Origin: Rhizobium leguminosarum | GTDB lineage: Bacteria; Pseudomonadota; Alphaproteobacteria; Rhizobiales; Rhizobiaceae | NCBI RefSeq assembly: GCF_001679785.1 | Contig: NZ_CP016286.1 | Span: 4,474,501-4,538,500, forward strand | Direction of reading: 5' to 3' | Length of the DNA stretch: 64,000 nucleotides | In this document: piece after piece, positions 8,184 to 19,505 of the stretch | Layout of the letters: each line of letters begins with the position of its first letter | Numbering within the stretch: the stretch's first letter is position 1 | Program-made: the position numbers and the translations under genes | The notes under the pieces: model-generated | What the model saw: the letters and a program-made list of their open reading frames with translations, nothing else | Databases searched by the model: none | Told to the model about the DNA's origin: nothing

Positions 8184-9764
8184 TCACCCGTCCTTTGCCG
8201 GCGCCGGTTTGCGCTTCAGATTGCGTCGGATCATGCCGAGATTTGCACCGCCGACCAGGAAGGCGGCGGCGAAATAGATCAGCATGGCGATTGCAATCAG
8301 CAGCCCGAGGGTGCCGATCTTGGTAAGAAGCGGCGCGCCGGAAGCAAGCCAAGGCGCCCAATATTGCTTGAGGAAGACGATGGCCGCACCCATGACGGCC
8401 GCAGCGACGATCAGCAGCGCGGTGCGCTTTGCCAGCGCCCATTCCCATGTCAGGTGGCCACGGCGCAAAAGCGTGGCAAACAGCAGCACGGTGCTGATCC
8501 AGCCGGCCGTGGCTTCGGCAACGGCGATGCCGGGCGCGCCCATATAGGGAAAGAGGGTCAGCGCCGTAGCGCAATTGGTCGCGACCGCGATGGCCGAAAA
8601 ACGCATCGGCGTCTTGGTGTCCTCGCGGGCATAGAAACCTGGCTGCAGCGCCTTGATCAGCACGAAGGCCGGCAGGCCGATGCCGTAAATCGCCAGGATC
8701 GAGCCGACGACGGCGGTGTTTTCCTGATGGAAGGCGCCGCGCTCGTAGAGCACGCGGATGATCTCGTCTGACAGGATCCAGAGCGCGAAAGCAGCGGGGA
8801 TCGTCAGGAACAGCACGAATTCGATCGAGCGGTTCTGCAGGTTTCCGGCCTCGCGCAGGTTGCCGCCCTTCAGCGCCCGGGCAAGCTCCGGCAGCAGCAC
8901 GACGCCGACGGCGACGCCGACGACGCCGAGCGGCAGCTGATAAATGCGGTCGGCATATTGCAGTGCTGCGATCGCGCCGTCGCGGGATGACGCAATCGCC
9001 TGGCCGATCAGCTGGTTGATCTGCGTGATGCCGCCGGTCACCGCCGCCGGCACCGCCAGGATCAGCAGCCGCTTGACATTCGCAGTCATCTTCGGGAAGC
9101 GGAAGCCGATGCTCATGCCGGCTGCAAGCACGCCGACATAGACGACGGCGAGCTGCAGGACGCCGGCGGCAAGAACGCCCCAGGAGAGGTACCACGCCGT
9201 CGCCAGCGGATCGGCGCCGGTATAGAGCGCATAAAACAGCGCCCCGATCATCACCACGTTGAGGAAGACGGGTGCTATGGCGGCGGCGAAGAAATGATGC
9301 AGCGAATTCAGCATGCCGCTCATCATCGCCGTCAGCGACATGCACATCAGATAGGGAAACATCACGGCCGCCATGCGGATCGTGATCGAGAATTTTTCGG
9401 GATCGTCGGCAAAGCCCGGCGCGATGACGAAGCGCACCAAGAGCGGCATGGCAAGCTCCATGACGATGGTGATGAGGAGCAGCACCGAAAACAACACGCC
9501 GAACACTTCTTCGGAAAAGCGCTTGGCGCCATCCGTGCCGTTCGCCTCGATCTCTTTGGCAAAGAGCGGCACGAAGGCGGCGTTGAAGGCGCCCTCGGCA
9601 AACAGCCGGCGGAAGAGATTCGGAAAGCGGAAGGCGGCGTAGAAGACGTCGGCCATTGGTCCGGTTCCGAGCGCCGCAGCCATCAGCGTTTCGCGGGCGA
9701 AGCCGAAGATGCGGCTGCCGAGGGTGGCGCCGCCGACGGTCGCGAATTTCTTGACCAGGCTCAT
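8184..9764 (-). CDS. murJ: Lipid II flippase MurJ (MviN)
   Basis: 526-residue integral membrane protein of the MOP superfamily that flips lipid II across the inner membrane for peptidoglycan synthesis. The N-terminus MSLVKKFATVGGATLGSRIFGFARE, with the conserved SRIFGFARE segment, is diagnostic. About 14 hydrophobic segments follow. Short gap (38 bases) to the upstream glnD; the pair is probably one unit, as in other rhizobia. The basic tail (about 510-526) is cytoplasmic. Confidence 0.95.
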   Translation of the reverse strand: MSLVKKFATVGGATLGSRIFGFARETLMAAALGTGPMADVFYAAFRFPNLFRRLFAEGAFNAAFVPLFAKEIEANGTDGAKRFSEEVFGVLFSVLLLITIVMELAMPLLVRFVIAPGFADDPEKFSITIRMAAVMFPYLMCMSLTAMMSGMLNSLHHFFAAAIAPVFLNVVMIGALFYALYTGADPLATAWYLSWGVLAAGVLQLAVVYVGVLAAGMSIGFRFPKMTANVKRLLILAVPAAVTGGITQINQLIGQAIASSRDGAIAALQYADRIYQLPLGVVGVAVGVVLLPELARALKGGNLREAGNLQNRSIEFVLFLTIPAAFALWILSDEIIRVLYERGAFHQENTAVVGSILAIYGIGLPAFVLIKALQPGFYAREDTKTPMRFSAIAVATNCATALTLFPYMGAPGIAVAEATAGWISTVLLFATLLRRGHLTWEWALAKRTALLIVAAAVMGAAIVFLKQYWAPWLASGAPLLTKIGTLGLLIAIAMLIYFAAAFLVGGANLGMIRRNLKRKPAPAKDG

Positions 9765-9802
9765 GCGTTTGGGCTCATGCGTGGGGACTCATGCGTTCAA
9801 GC

Positions 9803-12709
9803 TCATATGGGGGAACCGGCCTTCTTTTCGTTGGCAGGCGGGGTCCGGGCGGTGGCGGCGGGTGCGATGATGCCGGAGGGCATGCGCTCGCGCAGCTCGT
9901 CTTCTTCCTCGGCCATGACGGCCTTCATCCGGGCGGTGATATTTGCGCGCTTGCTGTCGCCTGATATTTTCTGGCCGACCAGATCGGTGACGTAGAAGGT
10001 GTCGATCACCTTCTCGCCGAAGGTGGTGATGCGCGCCGACTGGATGTCGAGCGACAGATCGGAAAGGACGGCAGTGATCTCCGACAGCAGTCCCGGCCGG
10101 TCGAGGCATTCGACTTCGATGACCGTGAACTTGTTCGACAGGCTGTTGGTGATGTTGACCGACGGCGGAATGACGAAGGCCTTGCTCTTCTTGCGGTTGC
10201 GCGCGCGTGTGGCGATGACCTCGGGCAGGCGCTTGCGGCCGGACAGCACGTCCTCGATCATCCGGCCGATCGTCGCGGCCCGGCGCAGCTCGTCGGCATC
10301 GTCGGTAAATTCGCGGCTCACATGGATCGTGTCGAGCGCCCGTCCGTCCGATGTCGTGAAAATCTGGGCGTCGACGATGTTGGCCCCAGCCGCGGCACAG
10401 GCGCCGGCAATGACGGCGAGCAGTCGAGGATGGTCGGGCGACAGCACGGTGATCTCGGTGATCGCGTGGAAACTGTCGGTGCGCACCGTGGTGGCGAGCG
10501 CCTGGCCCGCTTTATCCGCCTGGCGGATGAAATGGGCATGGCGGATCTGGTCTTCCAGCGGCACGGAGAGCAGATAGGGCTGGTAGTGCAGCTTGGTATA
10601 GATGTTGCGGTCCTTCTGGCTCCAGTCGGCGAGTGCGGACCGCAGCGCGTCGGCCGCGGCATTGGCCCGCTCCTTGCGGGAGACCTCCGAAAAGCCGCCG
10701 GCGAGCAGCAGCTCGGTCTCATAATAGAGCGTGCGCAGCAACTGACCCTTCCAGCCGTTCCACACACCCGGACCGACGGCGCGGATATCGCAGATCGTCA
10801 GGATCAAGAGCATCTTGAGCCGGTCGAGAGACTGCACGCGGTCGGCAAAATCGGTGATTGTCTTGCGGTCGGTGAGGTCGCGGGTCTGCGCCACCATCGA
10901 CATGGTCAGATGTTCTTCGATCAGCCAGACGACGATTTCCGTCTGCTTCTGCGACAGGCCGAAGCGGGCGCAGAGCTTGCGGGCGACGCGGGCCCCGGCG
11001 ATCGAATGATCCTCCTGGCGGCCCTTGGCAATGTCGTGGAGGAGAACGGCGAGATAAAGCGCCTCGCGGTCTTCGATGCCAGGCATCAGCTTGTTGGCGA
11101 GCGGATGCAGGTCCTCGGCGCGCCCCTTGTCGATCTCTGAGAGAATGTCGACGGTGCGGATCAGATGTTCGTCGACCGTATAGTGGTGATACATGTTGAA
11201 TTGCATCATCGCGACGATCTTGCCGAATTCGGGGATGAAACGGCCGAGCACGCCGGCCTCGTTCATCCGGCGCAGGATGAGCGCCGGGTCGCGTTTCGAC
11301 GTCAGGATCGACAGGAACAGGCGGTTCGCCTCGTCGTTTTCCCGCAGGTCGTTGTCGATCAAAGCGAGGGAACGGGTGACGCGTTTCAGCGCGTCCGGGT
11401 GGAATTCCAGCCCGTTGATGTCGGCGACGTGGAAGAGCCGAATGATGTTGACGGGATCGCGCTTGAAGACTTCGGGGTCGGCCAGCGCAATACGGCCGCG
11501 GTCTTCGACGAATTCGACGCTGCCGGCGATCTTGCGGTTGCGATGGGTGAAGCGGCTGATGACGCCGGTGAGGCCCGGGATCGACTTCGCCTGCTGGTCT
11601 TCAAGTGCGGCGCACAGGATGCGCGTGAGATCGCCGACATCCTTGGCGACGAGGAAATAGTGCTTCATGAAGCGCTCGACGGCCGAAAGGCCCGGGCGGG
11701 TGTGATAGCCGAAGGCTTCGGCGATCTCGCGCTGGATATCGAAGGACAGGCGCTCCTCGGCCTTGCCGGTCAGGAAGTGCATATGGCAGCGCACCGCCCA
11801 GAGAAAATCGTCGGCTTTCTCAAGCAGGCGGTATTCGTGCTTGGAGAGCACCCCGAGCTTGACCAGCTCCGCCTGGTCGCGCACGTGATAATAATATTTC
11901 GAGATCCAGAACAGCGTGTGCAGGTCGCGAAGCCCGCCCTTGCCTTCCTTGACGTTCGGTTCGACGAGATAACGCGTATCGCCCGCCTTGCGGTGGCGCT
12001 CGTCGCGCTCGGCAAGCTTGGCGGCGATGAATTCCGGTCCGGTGCCGGTGACGATCTCCTTGTCGAAGCGGGTCTCGAGCTCGGTCTCCAGCCGCTGCAG
12101 ACCGCAGATGTAGCGCATTTCCAGGATGGCGGTGCGGATCGTCATGTCGGACTTGGAAAGCGCAATGCATTCCTCCACCGTGCGGGTGGCGTGACCGACC
12201 TTGAAGCCCATGTCCCAGAGCACGTAGAGCATGAATTCGACCGCTTTGTGCGTCTCTTCGACAGGCCTCGGCAGGAAGAGGAACAGCAGGTCGATATCCG
12301 AACCGGGCGCCAGCGTGTCGCGGCCGTAGCCACCGACGGCGGTGACCGCGAACTTGTCCTTCTGCTGCGGAAAGATATGGGTGGTGGCGAAATTGTAGAG
12401 GACGGTGGTGATCTGATCCTGCAGCCAGGAAATCCGGTAGGCGCAATTGAGCCCGCCGCCATCGGCCATCAGTGCGGCGCGCGCCTTCTGCCGGCCTTCG
12501 GTGCTCGCCTTCTTAAGCACCGCCAGAAGATCGGCGCGCAGGACATCGGGCCGGTTCCGGTTGGCCTCGGCAACGGCGTCACACTGCTTCTGCAAGAGCT
12601 CGACGTCGAGGATATTGGAGAAATCGAGGTCGCGCATCGCTATCGCCGGGGCGGTTTCCTGTTCATGCCGGACTGCCGGTTCACGGCCTGCCGCTTGTTT
12701 CGTCTGCAT
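9803..12709 (-). CDS. glnD: Bifunctional uridylyltransferase/uridylyl-removing enzyme GlnD
   Basis: 968-residue nitrogen sensor that uridylylates PII proteins (GlnB/GlnK) when glutamine is low and deuridylylates them when it is high. Domains: nucleotidyltransferase with [10 protein letters not shown] (near 137-146), PII-uridylyl linker, HD domain with LLHDIAKGR (near 550), then two C-terminal ACT domains (from about 740 and 855) that sense glutamine. The ATG at 12709 gives the rhizobial length. With rpoN and ptsN elsewhere in the window, it adds to the nitrogen-control theme. A proline/alanine-rich tail ends the protein. Confidence 0.97.
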   Translation of the reverse strand: MQTKQAAGREPAVRHEQETAPAIAMRDLDFSNILDVELLQKQCDAVAEANRNRPDVLRADLLAVLKKASTEGRQKARAALMADGGGLNCAYRISWLQDQITTVLYNFATTHIFPQQKDKFAVTAVGGYGRDTLAPGSDIDLLFLFLPRPVEETHKAVEFMLYVLWDMGFKVGHATRTVEECIALSKSDMTIRTAILEMRYICGLQRLETELETRFDKEIVTGTGPEFIAAKLAERDERHRKAGDTRYLVEPNVKEGKGGLRDLHTLFWISKYYYHVRDQAELVKLGVLSKHEYRLLEKADDFLWAVRCHMHFLTGKAEERLSFDIQREIAEAFGYHTRPGLSAVERFMKHYFLVAKDVGDLTRILCAALEDQQAKSIPGLTGVISRFTHRNRKIAGSVEFVEDRGRIALADPEVFKRDPVNIIRLFHVADINGLEFHPDALKRVTRSLALIDNDLRENDEANRLFLSILTSKRDPALILRRMNEAGVLGRFIPEFGKIVAMMQFNMYHHYTVDEHLIRTVDILSEIDKGRAEDLHPLANKLMPGIEDREALYLAVLLHDIAKGRQEDHSIAGARVARKLCARFGLSQKQTEIVVWLIEEHLTMSMVAQTRDLTDRKTITDFADRVQSLDRLKMLLILTICDIRAVGPGVWNGWKGQLLRTLYYETELLLAGGFSEVSRKERANAAADALRSALADWSQKDRNIYTKLHYQPYLLSVPLEDQIRHAHFIRQADKAGQALATTVRTDSFHAITEITVLSPDHPRLLAVIAGACAAAGANIVDAQIFTTSDGRALDTIHVSREFTDDADELRRAATIGRMIEDVLSGRKRLPEVIATRARNRKKSKAFVIPPSVNITNSLSNKFTVIEVECLDRPGLLSEITAVLSDLSLDIQSARITTFGEKVIDTFYVTDLVGQKISGDSKRANITARMKAVMAEEEDELRERMPSGIIAPAATARTPPANEKKAGSPI

Positions 12710-12844
12710 GCGCTATAGCCCCTTTGCCCGGCAATTGACACGGGCCTTCATACTGCAAGAACCTTTAAATTTGGCGAAATGGTGTTGCCAAGCGGCAAGA
12801 AGCGAGAGCGCTTTGACGCAAGGCGCCGACTGTTCCCGAAAAGC

Positions 12845-13120
12845 TCAGGCTGCGGCCCGCGCATTCAGCAGATGCAGCACCTGCCGTGTCTCGCGCATGA
12901 TCTCCTCGATCGCCTGCCTGTCGCATTCGCGATAGCCGGCCTTGGCAATCGAGGTGCCGAGCTCTGAGATCACAGCGCAGCAGCGGGTGATTTTCAGCAT
13001 GCCGATCGGCGACGTCCAGCCGCGGGCATTGCGGTCCTTATCGGCCCGCCGCATCGTATCGAGCATGGAGCAGATGAGCGAGAGGCGCTCGGTTTCGCGA
13101 ACCAGTTTTTCCATGAACAT
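12845..13120 (-). CDS. Conserved small protein of unknown function between mutS and glnD
   Basis: 91 residues, mostly helical, charged at both ends (METER, ECDRQAIEEIMRETRQVLHLL), with three cysteines and no signal peptide or membrane segment. It lies 12 bases after the mutS stop on the same strand, so it is likely cotranscribed with mutS. I do not recognise the family. The starts at 13120 and 13114 (M3) are both possible. Confidence 0.65.
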   Translation of the reverse strand: MFMEKLVRETERLSLICSMLDTMRRADKDRNARGWTSPIGMLKITRCCAVISELGTSIAKAGYRECDRQAIEEIMRETRQVLHLLNARAAA

Positions 13121-13132
13121 GGCGCGCCGCTC

Positions 13133-15859
13133 CTATTTCAGCTTGTTCTTGAGGTCGTAAAGCGCATCCATTGCCTCGCGCGGCGTCATGTCGTCAAGGC
13201 TCATCGCCTTCAGCGCCTCCTCGACCTTAGAGGCCCCGCGGGCCGTTTCCTCACGGCGCACCGCCACCTGGAAAAGCGGCAGGTCGTCGATCAGCTGGCT
13301 CGCCGGGTTCTTGCGGTCGGCATCTTCGAGACGGGTGAGCACGTCGCGGGCCCGCGCCACGACCGAGGCCGGAAGCCCGGCAAGGCGGGCGACCTGGATG
13401 CCGTAGGAGCGGTCCGCCGCACCCGGCCCGACCTCGTGCAGGAAGATGACGTCGCCGTCCCATTCCTTGACGCGCATCGTCGCGTTCGATAGCCGGCCAA
13501 GCTTTTCCGAAAGCACGGTCAGTTCGTGGAAATGTGTGGCGAAGAGGCCGCGGCAGCGGTTGGCCTCATGCAGGTGCTCGACGGCGGCCCAGGCGATCGA
13601 CAGACCGTCGAAGGTGGCGGTGCCGCGGCCGATCTCATCGAGGATGACGAGCGAACGGTCGCTCGCCTGGTTGAGGATCGCAGCCGTTTCCACCATCTCG
13701 ACCATGAAGGTGGAGCGCCCGCGCGCCAGGTCGTCGGAGGCGCCGACACGCGAGAAAAGTCGGTCGACGATACCGATATGGGCTGATGTCGCCGGCACGA
13801 AGGAGCCCATCTGCGCCAGGATCGATATCAGCGCGTTCTGGCGCAGGAAGGTCGACTTGCCGCCCATGTTCGGGCCGGTCAGCAGCCAGATCGCCCCGTC
13901 CCGGTCGCCGGTCCTCGGCGACAGATCGCAATGATTGGCGACGAAGGGGCCGCCCGCCTGCCGCCGCAGCGCCTGCTCGACGACCGGGTGGCGCCCGCCC
14001 TCGATGGCAAACATCTTCGAGCCGTCGACCTGCGGGCGGCAATAGGCCTGCTCCTCGGCGAGAAGCGCCAAGCCTGCGGCGACGTCGATGACGGCAAGCG
14101 CCCGGGCGCCCGCTTTGATCGCCTCGGCTTCGGCAACGACGGCCGCCGTCATCCTGTCGAAGGCTTCGAGCTCGATCGTCAGCGCCTGGTCGGCGGCATT
14201 GGCGATGCGGCTTTCGAGGTCGGCAAGTTCGGTCGTGGTGAAGCGCATCGCGTTCGCCATGGTCTGGCGGTGGATGAAGCGGGCCTTCGCGTCCGCCGTC
14301 TCCGTCATCGGCGAGGCGTTGCCGGCGGTGACTTCGATGAAATAGCCGAGGACGTTGTTGTGCTTGATCTTCAGCGACCGGATGCCGGTCTCCTCGGCAT
14401 ATTGCAGTTGCAGGCCGGCGATGACGCGACGCGACTGGTCGCGCAGCGCCCGGACTTCGTCGAGCTCGGCGCTGGCGCCGTCGCGCAGGAAGCCGCCATC
14501 GCGCTTCAACAGCGGCAATTCGTCGACGAGCGTTTCGGCAAGCAGTTTTTCCAGGGCCGCGGGAAGGGCCTGCAGCCCGGATCGCGCCTGGCCGAGCTCT
14601 TCGGGCAGCATCGCCTTGCCGAGCATCGCCGCAACTCCGCTCGCCGCGTCAAGACCTTGGCGTATCGCTGAGAGATCGCGCGGGCCGCCGCGGTCGAGCG
14701 CCAGGCGCGACAGGGCGCGCGGCATGTCGGGCACATGTTTCAGCGTGTCGCGCAGATTGCCGCAGAGCAGGGGTTCGTCGATCAGGAAGCCGATCGAATC
14801 GAGCCGCGCATTGATGCGAGCAGGGTCGGTCAGCGGCGACATCAGCCGCTCGGCAAGAAGCCTGGCGCCGCCGCCGGTAACGGTGCGGTCGATCGCCTTC
14901 AAGAGCGAACCGTTGCGATCGCCGGATAGCGTGCGGGCAAGTTCGAGATTGGCGCGGGTGGCGGGGTCGATGAACAGCGTCGAAGCCGCACTTTCCCGCT
15001 CCGGCTTTCCAAGCGGTGGCCGCTCGGCGATCTGCGTCTTCTCGACATAGGCGACGGCTGCCGCTGCGGCCGCAAGTTCGGCGCGCGAGAAGGTGCCGAA
15101 GCCGTCGAGCGTCGAAACGCCGAAATACCGCGCGATCCGGCCTTCGGCGCTGGCGCTGTCGAAGAGCACGGAAGGCTGCGGCACCGCTGTGCGGCCGAGC
15201 ACGTCGAAGACCGGCTTGAGTTCGGGATCGTGAAACATCGTGTCGGGCAGGATGAGCTCGCGCGGATCGATGCGCAGGATATCGGCAAGGAGGCGCGAGG
15301 CTTCGGTCTCGGCAAGCCGGAAGACGCCTGTGGAAATATCGATCCAGGCAAGCGCCAGCAAAGCCTCGCCGCTGGCGCGAATGCGGGTCAGCGCCATCAG
15401 ATAGTTGGATTCCGAGGGCGAAAGCAGCTTTTCCTCGGTGATCGTGCCGGGTGTGACGAGGCGCACAACGTCACGTTTGACGACGGATTTCGCGCCGCGT
15501 TTTTTCGCTTCCGCCGGATCCTCGATCTGCTCGCAGACGGCGACGCGGAAGCCGAGTGAAATCAGCTTCTGCAGATAATCGTCGGCTGCATGCACCGGAA
15601 CGCCGCACATCGGAATATCCTGGCCCATGTGCTGGCCGCGCTTGGTCAGCGTGATACCGAGCGCGCGTGAGGCTTCCAGCGCATCCTCGAAAAACAGCTC
15701 GTAGAAGTCGCCCATGCGATAGAAGAGCAGCGAACCCGGATTGTTCGCCTTGATCTCGATAAATTGCTCCATCATCGGCGTCGCCGAGGCACGGCTTTCC
15801 GCCGTGGCGAGCTCGGCCGCCGAAAAAGCTTCATTCCCTGTGTCTATTCGTGCGTTCAC
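13133..15859 (-). CDS. mutS: DNA mismatch repair protein MutS
   Basis: 908-residue mismatch-recognition ATPase. The N-terminal mismatch domain carries [29 protein letters not shown] (around residues 28-56), including the F-x-E equivalent; the Walker A loop [14 protein letters not shown] is near residue 660 and the Walker B DEIGRGT downstream. The C-terminus has the usual RLEDAD and LYDLKNKL segments. It acts with MutL in post-replicative repair. It diverges from tme across a 113-base gap. Confidence 0.98.
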   Translation of the reverse strand: MNARIDTGNEAFSAAELATAESRASATPMMEQFIEIKANNPGSLLFYRMGDFYELFFEDALEASRALGITLTKRGQHMGQDIPMCGVPVHAADDYLQKLISLGFRVAVCEQIEDPAEAKKRGAKSVVKRDVVRLVTPGTITEEKLLSPSESNYLMALTRIRASGEALLALAWIDISTGVFRLAETEASRLLADILRIDPRELILPDTMFHDPELKPVFDVLGRTAVPQPSVLFDSASAEGRIARYFGVSTLDGFGTFSRAELAAAAAAVAYVEKTQIAERPPLGKPERESAASTLFIDPATRANLELARTLSGDRNGSLLKAIDRTVTGGGARLLAERLMSPLTDPARINARLDSIGFLIDEPLLCGNLRDTLKHVPDMPRALSRLALDRGGPRDLSAIRQGLDAASGVAAMLGKAMLPEELGQARSGLQALPAALEKLLAETLVDELPLLKRDGGFLRDGASAELDEVRALRDQSRRVIAGLQLQYAEETGIRSLKIKHNNVLGYFIEVTAGNASPMTETADAKARFIHRQTMANAMRFTTTELADLESRIANAADQALTIELEAFDRMTAAVVAEAEAIKAGARALAVIDVAAGLALLAEEQAYCRPQVDGSKMFAIEGGRHPVVEQALRRQAGGPFVANHCDLSPRTGDRDGAIWLLTGPNMGGKSTFLRQNALISILAQMGSFVPATSAHIGIVDRLFSRVGASDDLARGRSTFMVEMVETAAILNQASDRSLVILDEIGRGTATFDGLSIAWAAVEHLHEANRCRGLFATHFHELTVLSEKLGRLSNATMRVKEWDGDVIFLHEVGPGAADRSYGIQVARLAGLPASVVARARDVLTRLEDADRKNPASQLIDDLPLFQVAVRREETARGASKVEEALKAMSLDDMTPREAMDALYDLKNKLK

Positions 15860-15972
15860 GGAGGTGCAGTTTTTCCCAAAAAAACAGGTGCCAACCCTAT
15901 CCGCGCGCCGCTATAGATGACAACAGCATTTGAGGAAGAGCAAAGCGTCGCCCACAGGACGTTGGAGGATTT

Positions 15973-18255
15973 ATGCCCGATATCGATAAGAAGGACCGGC
16001 CGGTGACCTCAGTTACCGACCAGGAGGCGCTCGATTTTCACGCAATGGGCCGGCCCGGCAAGCTGGAGATCAACCCGACCAAGCCGATGGCGACGCAACG
16101 CGACCTCTCGCTTGCCTATTCGCCGGGTGTTGCCGTGCCCGTGAAGGCGATCGCCGCCGATCCGCAGACAGCCTACGATTATACGGCGCGCGGCAATATG
16201 GTTGCCGTCATTTCCAACGGCACGGCGATCCTCGGCCTCGGCAATCTCGGCGCGCTGGCGTCCAAGCCGGTCATGGAAGGCAAGGCGGTGCTGTTCAAAC
16301 GCTTTGCCGATGTCGATTCAATCGACCTCGAGATCGATACGGAAAATGTCGACGAGTTCATCAACTGCGTACGCTTCCTCGGTCCTTCCTTCGGCGGCAT
16401 CAACCTCGAGGATATCAAGGCGCCGGATTGTTTCGTCATCGAAAGCCGGCTGCGCGAGCTGATGGACATTCCGGTGTTCCATGACGACCAGCATGGTACG
16501 GCGATCATCGCCGCCGCCGGCCTGATCAACGCGCTGGAGCTGACCGGCCGCGACCTGAAGACGACGAAGCTCGTCTGCAACGGTGCGGGTGCGGCGGCGA
16601 TCGCCTGCGTCGAACTCATCAAGGCAATGGGATTTGCGCCCGAGAACGTTATCCTCTGCGACACCAAGGGCGTCATCTACCAGGGCCGCACCGAGGGTAT
16701 GAACCAGTGGAAATCGGCGCATGCGGCAAAGACCGACACGCGCACGCTGGAAGAGGCGATGAAGGGTGCCGACGTCGTTTTCGGCCTGTCGCAGAAGGGC
16801 GCGTTTTCGGCCAAGATGATCCGCTCGATGGCGGAGCGGCCGATCATCTTCGCCATGGCCAATCCCGATCCCGAGATCACCCCGGAAGAGGTGGCCCGAA
16901 TCCGCGACGACGCCATCATGGCGACCGGCCGTTCGGACTATCCGAACCAGGTCAACAACGTCCTCGGCTTTCCCTATATCTTCCGCGGCGCTCTCGATGT
17001 CCGCGCCTCCACAATCAACGACGCAATGAAGATCGCCGCCGTCAACGCGTTGGCGAACCTTGCCCGCGAGGACGTGCCCGATGACGTCGTTGCCGCCTAC
17101 CAGGGCAACCGGCCGCGTTTCGGATCGCAATACATCATCCCCGTTCCCTTCGATCCCAGGCTGATCTCGGCGATCCCGGTGGCGGTCGCGCAAGCCGCGA
17201 TTGAAAGCGGTGTCGCCCGCAAGGTGATCACCGACATGGCGGGTTATGCCCGCGAGCTTTCGGCGCGCCGCGATCCGATCGCCTCGACGCTCGCCAGCCT
17301 TTACGAGCGCGTCCGCCGCCGCCCGAAGCGGATTGTCTTTGCCGAGGCCGAGGAAGAGCAGGTCCTGCGCGCCGCCATGTCCTACGCCAACCAGCAGCTC
17401 GGCACCGCCATCCTGCTCGGCCGCGAGGACCTGATCCGGGCGACGGCGGAACGCGCCGGCATCGATCTCAACCGGCCCGGCCTCGAAATCGTCAATGCCC
17501 GGCTTTCGACCCGGGTCGAGGCCTATATCGATTATCTCTATGCCAGGCTGCAGCGACACGGTTACCTCCACCGCGACGCCCAGCGGCTGATCCACAACGA
17601 CCGTAACCACTTCGCCGCCACCATGGTGGCGCTTGGCGATGCCGACGGCATGGTGACGGGCATCACCCGAAACTATTCGACGGCACTCGAAGATGTGCGC
17701 CGCTGCATCGACGAGAAGCCCGGCCACCGTGTCATCGGCGTATCGCTGGCGCTCTGCCGCGGTCGCACGGTCTTTGTTGCCGATACCGCGGTGCACGACA
17801 TGCCGACGGCCGAGGAGCTTGCCGATATTGCCGAAGAGGCCGCCGGTCTCGCGCGGCGCATGGGTTATTCGCCGCGGGTCGCCATGCTGGCCTATTCCAC
17901 CTTCGGCCATCCCTCGGGCGAACGTTCCGAGCGGGTGCGCGAGGCGGTAAAGATCCTCGACAAGCGCCGCGTCGAATTCGAATATGACGGCGAGATGGCG
18001 GCCGATGTCGCTCTGAACCGCAAGGTGATGGAGCAATATCCCTTCTGCCGCCTCTCCGGCCCGGCCAACGTGCTCGTCATGCCGGCTTTCCACTCGGCCT
18101 CGATCTCGACCAAGATGCTGCAGGAACTCGGCGGCTCCACGGTGATCGGCCCGATCCTCGTCGGCCTCGACAAGCCGGTGCAGATCACCTCGATGGGCGC
18201 CAAGGACAGCGACATCGTCAACATGGCGGCGATCGCCGCCTACGGGGCGGGTTAG
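15973..18255 (+). CDS. tme: NADP-dependent malic enzyme with phosphotransacetylase-like C-terminal domain
   Basis: 760-residue oxidative decarboxylating malate dehydrogenase (malate to pyruvate). The N-terminal half has the malic enzyme core (YSPGVAVP near 50; FHDDQHGTAIIAAAGLINAL near 172; VCNGAGAAAIACVELI nucleotide fold), and the C-terminal ~320 residues are a phosphate-acetyltransferase-like domain, the large rhizobial form. Position beside mutS matches tme rather than dme in Sinorhizobium as I recall it; the alternative name is maeB/dme. Strong ribosome site GGAGGA before ATG. In nodules malic enzymes supply pyruvate from plant dicarboxylates. Confidence 0.9.
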   Translation: MPDIDKKDRPVTSVTDQEALDFHAMGRPGKLEINPTKPMATQRDLSLAYSPGVAVPVKAIAADPQTAYDYTARGNMVAVISNGTAILGLGNLGALASKPVMEGKAVLFKRFADVDSIDLEIDTENVDEFINCVRFLGPSFGGINLEDIKAPDCFVIESRLRELMDIPVFHDDQHGTAIIAAAGLINALELTGRDLKTTKLVCNGAGAAAIACVELIKAMGFAPENVILCDTKGVIYQGRTEGMNQWKSAHAAKTDTRTLEEAMKGADVVFGLSQKGAFSAKMIRSMAERPIIFAMANPDPEITPEEVARIRDDAIMATGRSDYPNQVNNVLGFPYIFRGALDVRASTINDAMKIAAVNALANLAREDVPDDVVAAYQGNRPRFGSQYIIPVPFDPRLISAIPVAVAQAAIESGVARKVITDMAGYARELSARRDPIASTLASLYERVRRRPKRIVFAEAEEEQVLRAAMSYANQQLGTAILLGREDLIRATAERAGIDLNRPGLEIVNARLSTRVEAYIDYLYARLQRHGYLHRDAQRLIHNDRNHFAATMVALGDADGMVTGITRNYSTALEDVRRCIDEKPGHRVIGVSLALCRGRTVFVADTAVHDMPTAEELADIAEEAAGLARRMGYSPRVAMLAYSTFGHPSGERSERVREAVKILDKRRVEFEYDGEMAADVALNRKVMEQYPFCRLSGPANVLVMPAFHSASISTKMLQELGGSTVIGPILVGLDKPVQITSMGAKDSDIVNMAAIAAYGAG

Positions 18256-18279
18256 TAGTCTTCCTCGCCTATAACAGAG

Positions 18280-18322
18280 ATATGTGCTCGGCTAGCAGCG
18301 CGTCCGCCGGGCACATATTTTT
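18280..18322 (+). terminator. Rho-independent terminator after tme
   Basis: A 13-bp stem (ATATGTGCTCGGC at 18280-18292 and GCCGGGCACATAT at 18306-18318, one wobble pair) with a 13-base loop, followed by TTTT. Confidence 0.8.
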
Positions 18323-18405
18323 CGGTGATTGAGACATGAACGGGAGTTCAATACGCTGGGGGACCGTTAAGACCGACCCCTCAACGCTGCTTCGTCTGAA
18401 TTACC

Positions 18406-18522
18406 CTAGAGCATGATGCCGAAAAGTGTGAGCGGTTTTCGGACGACATCATGCTCTAACTATATAATGTAGAACAGGATTCAGATTTTAGGCCGAACCG
18501 GCCTAAAACCATCCTGTTCTAG
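18406..18522. repeat. Palindromic intergenic repeat, family 1, copy C (inverted orientation)
   Basis: CTAGAGCATGATGCCGAAAAG...ATCATGCTCTA, then ACTATATAATGTAGAACAGG, then ATTTTAGGCCG...CGGCCTAAAA, ending TGTTCTAG. Both ends carry CTAG. The right end holds the olsB stop codon. Confidence 0.82.
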
Positions 18523-19397
18523 CTCGCGAAGCGGCCAGCGTCGGCGCCGTAATAATTCAGATAGCGGTCCGAAATGCTGGAGATCGGCAGCACGATCAGC
18601 ACGTCGGTCGTGTTGAAGGCATGATCAACGACCGCGTGGGAGCCGACCATCGCACCGAGGCGCAGATAGCCCTTGATCAGCGGCGGCAGGGCCATCAGTG
18701 CCCGCTTCGGGTTGATGGCCTCGACCGGCATCAGGTCCATGTTGCGGGCCAGATGCGGCAGGGCGCCGACGGCCCATTCGTTCTTAGCCAGCACATTGTG
18801 GTAGAGGAAGGACAGCGCCAGCGCGTGGCTTTCGAGATAGACGCCGGGGAAAGAGGCGCAGCCGAACATGGCGCTGACACCGTGCTTCAGCGCGTAGGCC
18901 CAATTGCCCTGCCACAGGAGCTCGACGGTGCGCTTGGTGCGGTATTCCGGCAGCACGCAGGAGCGGCCGAGCTCCATGAAGCGCTTGTCCGGATGTTTGG
19001 CGATGAGGCCTTCGATTTCGAATTCGGAAGCCGAGTAAAAACCGCCATTGGCGATAGCGACATCCTGACGCAGCAGACGGTAGGTGCCGACGATCTGGTC
19101 TTCCGGGTCGCCCTCGATCGAGCGGTCGAGCACGAGAAGATGATCGCAGACAGCGTCATAGGCATCGACATCGCGCTGGCGGCGCATGGCGTCCAGCGGC
19201 AGCTGCGCCTTCATTTCGTCGACGAAGACGCGGTAGCGCACGGCCTGGGCAGCATCGATCTCGCGTGCCGTGCGGGCAAGGCGGGTCTCCAGATTGCCGA
19301 TGCGGCCGAGGATATCACCGTCCTTCTGCACGGCAGCCGTCGAGGGCCGTGCAGCCTCCGCCGTGGTGTCACGATTCAGGATGTCGATGGCGGACAT
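18519..19397 (-). CDS. olsB: L-ornithine N(alpha)-acyltransferase (ornithine lipid synthesis)
   Basis: 292-residue acyltransferase of the OlsB family (GNAT-related), which transfers a 3-hydroxyacyl chain from ACP to the alpha amino group of ornithine to make lyso-ornithine lipid. Family features seen are AQAVRYRVFVDEM (about 50-62), VCDHLLVLD, VGTYRLLR, FMELGRSCVLPEYR and LWQGNWAYALKHGVSAMFGCASF. Ornithine lipids replace phospholipids under phosphate limitation in rhizobia. The position next to tme matches Sinorhizobium meliloti as I recall it. The TAG stop lies inside a repeat element. Confidence 0.88.
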   Translation of the reverse strand: MSAIDILNRDTTAEAARPSTAAVQKDGDILGRIGNLETRLARTAREIDAAQAVRYRVFVDEMKAQLPLDAMRRQRDVDAYDAVCDHLLVLDRSIEGDPEDQIVGTYRLLRQDVAIANGGFYSASEFEIEGLIAKHPDKRFMELGRSCVLPEYRTKRTVELLWQGNWAYALKHGVSAMFGCASFPGVYLESHALALSFLYHNVLAKNEWAVGALPHLARNMDLMPVEAINPKRALMALPPLIKGYLRLGAMVGSHAVVDHAFNTTDVLIVLPISSISDRYLNYYGADAGRFAS

Positions 19398-19505
19398 GAC
19401 GATTCTCCCGTTGCCGGCTTATCGACGCCATAAAACACTTCTCTACGACAGGAAAGTGACATTTTGAATTTCCAAGCGCAAGAAGCGTGCCGGTTTCTAA
19501 GGCGC

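Noticed and set aside
16318-18093. A 591-residue minus-strand frame opposite tme.
   Set aside because: Composition is His/Asp/Arg-rich shadow sequence opposite a well-identified gene.
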